Assembly: GCA_007128755.1 (NCBI GenBank)
Contig: SKWV01000367.1
Span: 1 to 5,172 of the forward strand
Direction: 5' to 3'
Source of the DNA: Trueperaceae bacterium
Lineage (GTDB): Bacteria > Deinococcota > Deinococci > Deinococcales > Trueperaceae
DNA length: 5,172 bases
The position numbers were made by a program, and so were the translations under genes. The notes beneath the pieces were generated by a model, which worked only from the letters and a program-made list of their open reading frames with translations, was not told where the DNA came from and searched no databases. Positions 1 to 5,172 of this stretch are shown in pieces; the stretch's first letter is position 1, and each line of letters starts with the position of its first letter.

Positions 1-125
1 CGCAGCGCGACCTGATGCTCGAGCTCGGCTGCGAGCGGCTCCAGGGGACGCTGATCGGGCGGCCGATGACGCGGTCGGAGGCCCGGGCGGTGCTCCGCTG
101 CCAAGAGGTCACGAAGCTGTTCTAG
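1..125 (+). CDS. EAL-domain protein, C-terminal end only (partial)
   Basis: The reading frame starting at base 3 is open from the left edge to a TAG at 123-125 and gives the last 40 residues of a protein that begins outside the window. The visible segment has the pattern L-E-L-G-C-x(3)-Q-G-x(3)-G-R-P-M followed by a short helix. This is the terminal signature of EAL domains (cyclic-di-GMP-specific phosphodiesterases), where the 'GC..(V/L)QG....RP' strand-loop closes the TIM barrel. The EAL catalytic motif and metal ligands lie upstream, so neither activity nor the upstream sensor or GGDEF domains can be judged. The Q-G pair is followed by T-L-I-G rather than the commoner Y-L-F-S/G, a mild variation. 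The gene converges on the glycosidase operon and is probably functionally unrelated to it. The fragment is short, so the family call rests on one motif. Confidence 0.72.
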   Translation, partial: QRDLMLELGCERLQGTLIGRPMTRSEARAVLRCQEVTKLF

Positions 126-161
126 GCCGAAGCCCCTCGTCCCCCTGGCGACCCTCGGCCT
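124..161. terminator. Possible bidirectional terminator or boundary dyad between convergent genes
   Basis: A perfect 7-base inverted repeat, AGGCCGA at 124-130 and TCGGCCT at 155-161, spans the whole 36-base gap between the two convergent genes and includes the last two bases of the left gene's stop codon. The loop is long (24 bases) and no T-tract follows on either strand, so this is not a classical intrinsic terminator. The support is its position between converging stop codons and the exact arm match. A chance dyad in GC-rich DNA is a real alternative. Confidence 0.3.
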
Positions 162-1565
162 TCATGCGATGGCCACACGGTTCCAGAACCCGCCCGGGGC
201 GAACAGCTCGTCGACGCAGTCGGCGAGGAGCCCCGTCTCGTGGGCCAGATCGAGCACGGTGTAGCGTCGGCGGATGGTACCGGCGAGGGCGTACGACGCC
301 ACGAAGCGAGGGGCGTCGATCCCGATCTCGGTCGGGTCGGTCGGGCACCCGGCGGAGCGCAGCCGGTCCCGGAGGCGCTCCGCCGTCATGAGCTGTGTCT
401 CGAGCCGCTCCCGGATCGCTGGCCAGCGCTCCCGCACGAGGAGCAGGCGCTGCCGGAGCTGCCCCGCGTCGAGGTACTTCGCCAGGCTCTCCTCCACGGC
501 CTGGGTGGCGAGCGATGGGCCGTGACGCAGGCGAACGCTCCGCTCGACCTCCTGGCGCGAGGGCCAGGAGGCGCACACGGCTTCGACGTCGAGGCGGGTG
601 AGGTCGCGTGCCAGCAGGCGTTCGTAGAGCGCCGCGGCAGCGATGGTGCCGACGCCCACCTTGAAGCCGTGCGGGACGGCCCCATGGCCGTGGGCCAGCG
701 CCTGCATCTCCCAGAGGTGGCTGAAGCGGTGCTCGCTCCCCGATGCGGGTCGCGACGAGGCGCTGATCTGCATCGCCACGCCGGCCATGATCAACCCCTC
801 GAAGAGCGAGGCGACGGCCTCGGGGTCGCCGGTGCGCAGCCGCTCGGGATGGGCGACCCAACCACGGAGCCCGTCTTGCACCAGTGGCCAGGCGCGGGGG
901 TCGATGGGCTCGATCTCGAGCGCGTCGGCGAGGATCCAGTCCGCCCCGGCGGTGATCTTGCCCAGGAGGTCGCCGTACCCCGTGGCGTGCATCGCGGCCG
1001 GCGCGTGGGCGAGCACGGCGAGGTCGGCGACGACGGCGCGCGGCGCCGGGCAGGCCATCGTCTGCTTGAAGCCGTCGACGGTGATGGCGGCGCCGAAGGC
1101 GGTGTAGCCGTCCATGGAGGCGGCGGTCGCGACGCACATGTACGGCCTGCCCAGGCGGTGCGCGGCCAGCTTCGTCAGGTCGTTGAGGGTGCCCGATCCC
1201 ACCACGACCGGTACGCCGCCATGCGCGCGGAGCCGCTCCTCCAGGGCGACGACGGTGCCGAGATCGGCGTAGGGCGCCGGCGTGCCGGGCAGGACGATCG
1301 CCGGGCCGACCGAGCGTCCGGCCGCTCGCAGATGGTCGTCGACCTCGCGGCCGGCGGCGGCGAAGGTGTTCGTGTCGGCCACGACGACGGCGCTCTCCTC
1401 GCCGAAGCACGTCGACAGCACCTCGACGACCGCAGGGAGCACGCCCTCGCCGATCCGGAGGCAGCGCGTGTCGCCCGCGTGGCGCAGGGCCGCGGCGACG
1501 TCCGTGGGCGGGGCTACGCCGGTACCTCGGCGGCCTCGCCGGCGCCGGCGAACTGCGGCAGCCAT
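162..1565 (-). CDS. AraM/EgsA-family sn-glycerol-1-phosphate dehydrogenase-like protein
   Basis: This is a predicted cytoplasmic NAD(P)- and metal-dependent dehydrogenase of the iron-containing alcohol dehydrogenase superfamily, AraM/glycerol-1-phosphate dehydrogenase branch. Known members interconvert dihydroxyacetone phosphate and sn-glycerol-1-phosphate. From the ATG at 1565 it has 467 residues. Motifs in order are: IGEGVLP at about 38-44, the nucleotide-binding GSGTLNDLTK at 123-132, SMDGYTA at 150-156, GYGDLLGK at 196-203, SGSEHRFSHLWE at 275-286, and HGFKVGVGT at 299-307. Asp199, His279 and His299 match the Asp-His-His metal site in order and spacing. The C-terminal EIGID and RRRYTVLDL segments also fit the bacterial AraM type. 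The start is uncertain. ATG 1565 is the only ordinary start codon near the conserved N-terminus; it overlaps the upstream GH4 by 52 bases, lacks a strong ribosome binding site and adds an Arg-rich leader (residues 5-13). A non-standard start (CTG at 1487) is possible. Being last in a glycosidase operon, it probably handles a product of glycoside breakdown rather than making lipid, but the substrate is not shown by the sequence. Confidence 0.87.
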   Translation of the reverse strand: MAAAVRRRRRGRRGTGVAPPTDVAAALRHAGDTRCLRIGEGVLPAVVEVLSTCFGEESAVVVADTNTFAAAGREVDDHLRAAGRSVGPAIVLPGTPAPYADLGTVVALEERLRAHGGVPVVVGSGTLNDLTKLAAHRLGRPYMCVATAASMDGYTAFGAAITVDGFKQTMACPAPRAVVADLAVLAHAPAAMHATGYGDLLGKITAGADWILADALEIEPIDPRAWPLVQDGLRGWVAHPERLRTGDPEAVASLFEGLIMAGVAMQISASSRPASGSEHRFSHLWEMQALAHGHGAVPHGFKVGVGTIAAAALYERLLARDLTRLDVEAVCASWPSRQEVERSVRLRHGPSLATQAVEESLAKYLDAGQLRQRLLLVRERWPAIRERLETQLMTAERLRDRLRSAGCPTDPTEIGIDAPRFVASYALAGTIRRRYTVLDLAHETGLLADCVDELFAPGGFWNRVAIA

Positions 1566-2875
1566 GGCGCCTGCTGCTCGAGCATCTCGGCGACCATCGC
1601 GTGGATCTGCGGCAGCGTGCAGACCGCCGCGGTGAGCGGGTCGAGCGCGACCGCGTGGTGGACGGCGTCGGTATCGCCGCTCAAGGCCGCCTCCACGATG
1701 AGCTCCTGGACGTTGACGTTGGTCCGGGCGAGCGCGGCGAGCTGGGTGGGCAGGGCGCCCACGAACGTCCCCTGCACGCCGTTGCCGTCCACCAGGCACG
1801 GCACCTCGACGCAGCAGCCCTCGGGCAGGTTGGTGATGAGACCGCGGTTGGGGACGTTGCCGTTGACGTGGATGGGGCGGTGCGTCTCGATCGCCTCCAT
1901 GATGAACGACCCGTACTCGTGCGTGCGCTCCGTCGGGAGCGGCGCGCGGCCCGCGACGAGCTCCTCGTCGTCCGCCGTGGACTCGGCGAGCCGGGCGATG
2001 CAGTGCTCCAGGTAGCCGCCGGTGCGCCCGAGGCCGAACCAGGCGTTGCGAGCGTCGGTGAAGCGCGGCACGAGCTCCTCGTCGACCATCCGGGCGCTCT
2101 TGCGGAAGTAGGGCGAGTACTCGCTCGCGTGGCCGCTCGACTCGGTCACGAAGTAGCCGAAGCTCTTCATGAGGTCGACGCGCACGGGCTCCTCGGCGTC
2201 GACCTCCGGGCGGAGGATCGCCCGTTCGATGCGCGGGTACAGGTCTTCGGCGCCGCGGCGGAACTCGAGGAAGTAGGCCTGGTGGTTGATGCCGGCGCAG
2301 CGGTAGACGATCTCGTCGATGGGCACGTCGATCCAGCGCGCCAGCATCTCGCTGGTGCCCTGGACGCTGTGGCACAGGCCGACGTGCGGCCGGCCCGTGC
2401 CTGCGTCGATCGCCCAGCAGTTGGCGGCCATGGGGTTGACGTAGTTGAGCAGCAGCGCGTCGGGCGCGAGCTCGTCGAGCTCGTCGCAGAGGTCGAGCAG
2501 GACGGGGATGGTGCGCAGGGCGCGGAAGACGCCGCCGGGGCCGAGCGTGTCGCCGACGCACTGCTCGACGCCGTATCGCCTGGGGATCTCGATGTCGAGC
2601 GCGTAGGCGTCGAGGCCGCCCTGCTGGAAGGTCGTGACGACGTAGTCGGCGTCGCGGACGGCCTGCCGGCGGTCGGTGGTGGCCTCGACGGTGGCCCTGA
2701 GCCCGCGGCCGTCGATGAGCGCCTGGACCACCTCCTGCGCCTGCCGCAGCCGTGCGGCGTCGATGTCCATCAGGCTGATGGTGGCGTCCTGGAGCGCCGG
2801 CGACAGCAGGATGTCGCTGCACAGGTTGCGCGTGAACACGACGCTGCCCGCGCCGATCAGGGTGATCCTAGGCAT
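1514..2875 (-). CDS. Second, divergent GH4 glycosidase (MelA-like, NAD/Mn-dependent)
   Basis: This is a 453-residue glycoside hydrolase family 4 enzyme, close in length to its 446-residue upstream neighbour. GH4 enzymes act in the cytoplasm and use tightly bound NAD and Mn to oxidise C3 of the sugar, eliminate the aglycone, and re-reduce. Visible motifs are the Rossmann loop LIGAGS at 6-11 with MDID at 36-39, VGDTLGPGG at 107-115, NYVNPMAANCW at 144-154, the metal-site CHSVQGT at 168-174 (Cys168), AGINH at 194-198 (His198), GYFVTESS at 240-247 and GCCVEVPCLVDGNGVQ at 353-368. The start is the ATG at 2875, preceded by AGGAGG with 7-base spacing. An in-frame extension to 2944 would lie inside melA and precede the family's usual N-terminus. 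CHSVQGT places it near alpha-galactosidases, but it differs from the canonical neighbour around the substrate pocket: GGLDAYALDIE for GYEPGTVTDFE, QCVGDT for QTIADT, SSGHASEY for SSEHFAEY, and an altered 255-315 region. It may therefore accept another glycoside. The C-terminal tail is Ala/Glu-rich and overlaps the next gene. Confidence 0.9.
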   Translation of the reverse strand: MPRITLIGAGSVVFTRNLCSDILLSPALQDATISLMDIDAARLRQAQEVVQALIDGRGLRATVEATTDRRQAVRDADYVVTTFQQGGLDAYALDIEIPRRYGVEQCVGDTLGPGGVFRALRTIPVLLDLCDELDELAPDALLLNYVNPMAANCWAIDAGTGRPHVGLCHSVQGTSEMLARWIDVPIDEIVYRCAGINHQAYFLEFRRGAEDLYPRIERAILRPEVDAEEPVRVDLMKSFGYFVTESSGHASEYSPYFRKSARMVDEELVPRFTDARNAWFGLGRTGGYLEHCIARLAESTADDEELVAGRAPLPTERTHEYGSFIMEAIETHRPIHVNGNVPNRGLITNLPEGCCVEVPCLVDGNGVQGTFVGALPTQLAALARTNVNVQELIVEAALSGDTDAVHHAVALDPLTAAVCTLPQIHAMVAEMLEQQAPWLPQFAGAGEAAEVPA

Positions 2876-4208
2876 GCTGCTTCCTCCTGGACGCGGGTCC
2901 TCCGCTCGGACCCGAGTACTCCGGCAACCAGTGACCGTGCGCATCGATGAGGTCGTCGACCAGCGACCAGATCTGGTCGAGGTCGAGCTCGGCGGCCGTG
3001 TGCGGGTCGAGCATGGCGGCGTGGTAGATGTGCTCGCGCCTGCCCGTCAGCGCGGCCTCGACCGTGAGCGCCTGGACGTTGACGTTGGTCTGCATGAGCG
3101 CGGCGAGGTGCGGCGGCAGCGCGCCGATCCGGGTCGGCTGGACGCCGTTCGCGTCGACGAGGCAGGGGACCTCCACGCAGCAGCCGTGCGGGAGGTTGTC
3201 GATGAGGTGGTCGTTGGGCACGTTGCCGTAGACGACGGTGGGGACGCCCGTCTCGAGGCTATGGATGATCGCCGAGCCGTACTCGTGGCTGCGGCGCACG
3301 GTGACGGTGCTGGCGGGGTCCTCGAGCTCGCGACGCAGCGTCTTCCACTGGGCGATCTGCGCCTCGCAGCGCGTGATGTACTCGTCGAGGGGCACGTTGA
3401 AGGTCTCGATCAGGTCGGGTCGGTCGCGCTTGATGAAGTACGGCACGTACTCGGCGAAGTGCTCGCTCGACTCGGTCACGAAGTAGCCGAGCCGCTCGAA
3501 CATCTCGTAGCGCACCCGGTTCCAGTCGGGGACGCGGCCCTCGTCGATCACCTGGCGGATGCGTCCGTAGAGGTCCTCGCCCGCGCGCTCGAACGTCAGG
3601 TAGAAGGCCATGTGGTTGATGCCCGCGCAGAGGTAGTTGATCTCTTCGATGGGGACGTCGATGTCGCGCGCGATCTGCTCGGCCGTGCCCTGGACGCTGT
3701 GGCACAGGCCGATCGTGCGGATCGTGCTGGCGCGCGAGAGGGCCCAGCAGTTCATCGCCATGGGGTTCACGTACTGCAAGAAGGTCACGTCGGGGCAGAG
3801 CCGCTCCATGTCGGAGGCGATGTCGAGGAGGACGGGGATGGTCCGTAAGCCGCGCATGATGCCGCCGATCCCCAGCGTGTCGGCGATGGTCTGGCGCAGG
3901 CCGTAGCGCTTGGGGATCTCGAAGTCCGTCACCGTGCCGGGCTCGTAGCCCGCCACCTGGATCATCGCGATGGCGTAGTCGGCGCCGTCCAAGCTCCGCT
4001 CGCGGTCGGTGGTGGCGTCGAAGCGTGGCGTGACGCCGAGTGCCTCGGCGACCTTGTGCGCCACCACCAGCGACGTCTCGAGCCGCGCCTCGTCGATGTC
4101 GAAGAGGCTGATCTCCGACTCGGCCAGTTCGGGGTAGAGCAGGATGTCGCCCAGCAGGTTCTGCGCGAAGACCGTGCTGCCGGCGCCGATGAAGCTGATC
4201 TTTGGCAT
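2868..4208 (-). CDS. melA: Alpha-galactosidase MelA, GH4 (NAD/Mn-dependent)
   Basis: This enzyme hydrolyses alpha-galactosides such as melibiose in the cytoplasm by the GH4 oxidation-elimination mechanism, needing NAD and Mn. It is 446 residues and recognisably collinear with Escherichia coli MelA (about 450 residues) over its length. Shared features are FIGAGSTVF at 6-14, FDID at 36-39, GYEPGTVTDFE at 87-97, QTIADTLG at 106-113, YVNPMAMN at 146-153, CHSVQGTAE at 169-177 (metal-site Cys169), CAGINHMAFYL at 194-204 (His199), GYFVTESSEHFAEY at 241-254, NVPLDEY at 271-277, GNVPNDHLIDNLP at 328-340, GCCVEVPCLVDANGVQPT at 342-359 and YHAAMLDPHTAA at 395-406. The start is the ATG at 4208, with AAAGGGGA 8 bases upstream. 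The last residues, a Ser/Gly then basic tail, extend past the E. coli end and encode the next gene's ribosome binding site. The gene follows an ABC permease by 79 bases and overlaps the second GH4 by 8, so co-transcription is likely. Family and MelA type are secure; the natural substrate may be a galactoside other than melibiose. Confidence 0.95.
   Translation of the reverse strand: MPKISFIGAGSTVFAQNLLGDILLYPELAESEISLFDIDEARLETSLVVAHKVAEALGVTPRFDATTDRERSLDGADYAIAMIQVAGYEPGTVTDFEIPKRYGLRQTIADTLGIGGIMRGLRTIPVLLDIASDMERLCPDVTFLQYVNPMAMNCWALSRASTIRTIGLCHSVQGTAEQIARDIDVPIEEINYLCAGINHMAFYLTFERAGEDLYGRIRQVIDEGRVPDWNRVRYEMFERLGYFVTESSEHFAEYVPYFIKRDRPDLIETFNVPLDEYITRCEAQIAQWKTLRRELEDPASTVTVRRSHEYGSAIIHSLETGVPTVVYGNVPNDHLIDNLPHGCCVEVPCLVDANGVQPTRIGALPPHLAALMQTNVNVQALTVEAALTGRREHIYHAAMLDPHTAAELDLDQIWSLVDDLIDAHGHWLPEYSGPSGGPASRRKQHA
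2873..2888 (-). promoter_or_regulatory. Strong internal ribosome binding site and 8-base stop/start overlap coupling the two GH4 genes
   Basis: On the minus strand AGGAGG (2888-2883) stands 7 bases before the ATG at 2875-2873. The site lies inside melA, encoding its Arg-Arg pair near the C-terminus. The melA stop (2870-2868) falls just after this start, so the two genes share the 8 bases ATGCCTAG. This fixes the start of the second GH4 and suggests translational coupling that keeps the two glycosidases in step. Confidence 0.85.
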
Positions 4209-4287
4209 CGAAACGATCCCCTTTCGTGGTCGCTCGAGGCGTCGCCGGCCCCGTCGTGAGGGGCGCGGCGCGCGCCGAGGTTGGAGC
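4209..4287 (-). other. Spacer between permease and melA with ribosome binding site and GC-rich dyads
   Basis: This 79-base gap separates the permease stop from the melA start. It holds the melA ribosome binding site (AAAGGGGA, 4224-4217), a 5-base-pair stem with a 7-base loop (GCCCC at 4248-4252 with GGGGC at 4260-4264), and two perfect palindromes (4266-4277 and 4238-4246). No T-run follows, so a full terminator is unlikely. The dyads could act as an mRNA processing or stability element setting the transporter-to-enzyme ratio, or be by-products of high GC. No convincing promoter was seen. Confidence 0.35.
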
Positions 4288-5172
4288 CTAGAGGTGCGAG
4301 GTCGTGTCGACGGCGTCCCTCAGGCCGTCGCCCAAGAAGTTGAACGCGAGCACGGTCACGAGGATGGCGATCCCCGGGATCATCACCCAGGGGTTGCGAC
4401 CCAGGGTCTCCAGGGTGGTGGCGTCGCTCAGCAGCACGCCCCAGCTCACCATCGGCGGCTGGATGCCCAGCCCCAGGAAGCTCAACGCGCCCTCGGCCAG
4501 GATCAGCTCGGGGATCGTGATGGTGAGGATCACGATCACGTGGCTGAGCACGTTCGGCAAGATGTGCCGGAAGACGATGTAGGGGTTCGTCGCGCCGATG
4601 GCGTGCGCGGCCGTCACGAACTCCTCCTCCCGGTACGAGAGCACCTTGCCCCGCACCTCCCTCGCCAGCACCGGCCAGGAGAGCAGCGAGAAGATGGCGA
4701 TGATGCCGAGGAAGACCCCGAAGGGCGGCCACTCCACCGGGATGGCGACGCTCAACGCCATGAAGAGCGGCAGCGTGGGGAAGGAGAGCAGGAGCTCGAT
4801 GATGCGCTGCGTGATGGTATCGAAGAGGCCACCGTAGTAGCCCGACATCGCCCCGATCACGGCGCCGAGGAAGGCGCTCACGAGCGCTCCGGCGAAGGCC
4901 ACGTACATCGAGACGCGACCACCGAAGATGGTGCGGCTGAGCAGGTCGCGGCCGAGCTTGTCGGTGCCCAGGAGGAACACGGTCCCGGGCGCCTCCGTAC
5001 CGAAGAGGTGGAGGTCGGACCGGATGAAGCCGAACAGCTGGTACTCCCACGAGCGCACGAAGAAGTAGATCGGGTAGCGCGTGCTCGTGTCTTCGGTGTA
5101 GATGCGCCGCCAGGTGACCGGATCCATGTCGGGCGTGAGCGCGTAGGTGAAGGGGCGCAGGTGCCACTGGCC
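4288..5172 (-). CDS. ABC transporter permease, OppC/DppC type, probably for sugar import (N-terminus outside window)
   Basis: This is an inner-membrane permease subunit of a peptide/nickel-type (Opp/Dpp) ABC importer. It is open to the right edge with 294 residues visible; its start and first membrane segment lie outside. An internal ATG at 5127 is not the true start, since family-typical sequence (HLRPF) continues upstream of it. The visible part begins with a long extracytoplasmic region (about 1-65) containing FGFIRSDLHLFG. This is followed by FLLGTDKLGRDLLSR (66-80), the OppC-type signature. Hydrophobic segments lie at about 86-109, 126-144, 150-170, 208-230 and 262-281. The ATPase-contacting EAA-type loop is at about 181-207 (EEFVTAAHAIGATNPYIVFRHILPN), followed by LAEGALSFLGLG (225-236) and the C-terminal FNFLGDGLRDAVD. 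The long N-terminal loop with 'HLRPF' and 'DLHLFG' is typical of Opp-like permeases found with carbohydrate genes. Lying directly upstream of melA, it probably imports the galactoside or glycoside that the GH4 enzymes cleave. The partner permease, binding protein and ATPases would be to the right. Confidence 0.93.
   Translation of the reverse strand, partial: GQWHLRPFTYALTPDMDPVTWRRIYTEDTSTRYPIYFFVRSWEYQLFGFIRSDLHLFGTEAPGTVFLLGTDKLGRDLLSRTIFGGRVSMYVAFAGALVSAFLGAVIGAMSGYYGGLFDTITQRIIELLLSFPTLPLFMALSVAIPVEWPPFGVFLGIIAIFSLLSWPVLAREVRGKVLSYREEEFVTAAHAIGATNPYIVFRHILPNVLSHVIVILTITIPELILAEGALSFLGLGIQPPMVSWGVLLSDATTLETLGRNPWVMIPGIAILVTVLAFNFLGDGLRDAVDTTSHL

Noticed and set aside
124..161. Convergent-gene dyad as a strong intrinsic terminator
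   Set aside because: The arms are only 7 bases with a 24-base loop and no T-tract, so it is listed only as a low-confidence boundary element.
1566..2822. Minus-strand frame of the dehydrogenase stays open for over 1200 bases upstream of its start, which could suggest a fused giant protein of 886 residues
   Set aside because: The upstream part is the shifted frame of the second GH4 and is a low-complexity Arg/Pro/Ala string. The GH4 frame itself carries all the family motifs and a good start.
2876..2944. N-terminal extension of the second GH4 to the ATG at 2944
   Set aside because: The added residues precede the universal GH4 Rossmann start, overlap melA out of frame, and would ignore the strong ribosome binding site directly before the ATG at 2875.
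240..3848. Long plus-strand open frames (240-2015, 1601-2950, 2676-3848) opposite the operon
   Set aside because: They lie antisense to well-recognised enzymes. Their translations are rich in Arg, Ala, Gly, Val and Asp with no family motif. Open antisense frames are expected at this GC content.
4288..5127. Permease as a complete gene starting at the ATG at 5127
   Set aside because: The frame remains open to the right edge and the upstream residues match the family's N-terminal loop. The first membrane segment expected of OppC proteins is also missing from the visible part.
1..5172. Mobile element, CRISPR, tRNA, phage or defence module
   Set aside because: No transposase motifs, terminal inverted repeats, regularly spaced repeats, cloverleaf-like sequence or nuclease/helicase genes were seen. 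Base composition and gene packing are uniform through the operon.

Overview
The window comes from a high-GC bacterial chromosome. Third codon positions are almost all G or C, and long antisense and off-frame open reading frames run behind every real gene, as expected at this GC content. No marker gene fixes the phylum. The content (an Opp-type sugar ABC transporter, NAD/Mn-dependent glycosidases, an EAL-domain protein) suits a free-living sugar-using bacterium, for example a Deinococcota/Trueperaceae-like, Chloroflexota or actinobacterial lineage. That placement is only a guess.

Layout: the first 125 bases on the plus strand are the last 40 codons of an EAL-domain (cyclic-di-GMP phosphodiesterase type) protein. 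A 36-base gap holding a small inverted repeat separates it from a convergent minus-strand operon that fills the rest of the window. Read in the direction of transcription (right to left), the operon contains: an OppC/DppC-type ABC permease whose N-terminus lies beyond the right edge; a 79-base spacer with small GC-rich dyads; a canonical MelA-type family 4 glycoside hydrolase (GH4); a second, divergent GH4 that overlaps it by 8 bases and has a strong ribosome binding site inside the melA coding sequence; and an AraM/EgsA-family sn-glycerol-1-phosphate dehydrogenase-like protein, probably overlapping the second GH4 by about 52 bases. The operon promoter, solute-binding protein and other transporter subunits must lie to the right of the window, if present.

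Reading of the system: an alpha-galactoside or related glycoside is imported by the ABC transporter and cleaved in the cytoplasm by the two GH4 enzymes through their NAD/Mn redox mechanism. The third enzyme then oxidises a product. Because that enzyme belongs to the glycerol-1-phosphate dehydrogenase family, one testable idea is that the imported compound is a galactosyl-glycerol (floridoside or isofloridoside type) or a glycosyl-glycerophosphate. This is inference from gene order only. Nothing in the window looks like a mobile element, CRISPR array, RNA gene or defence system.
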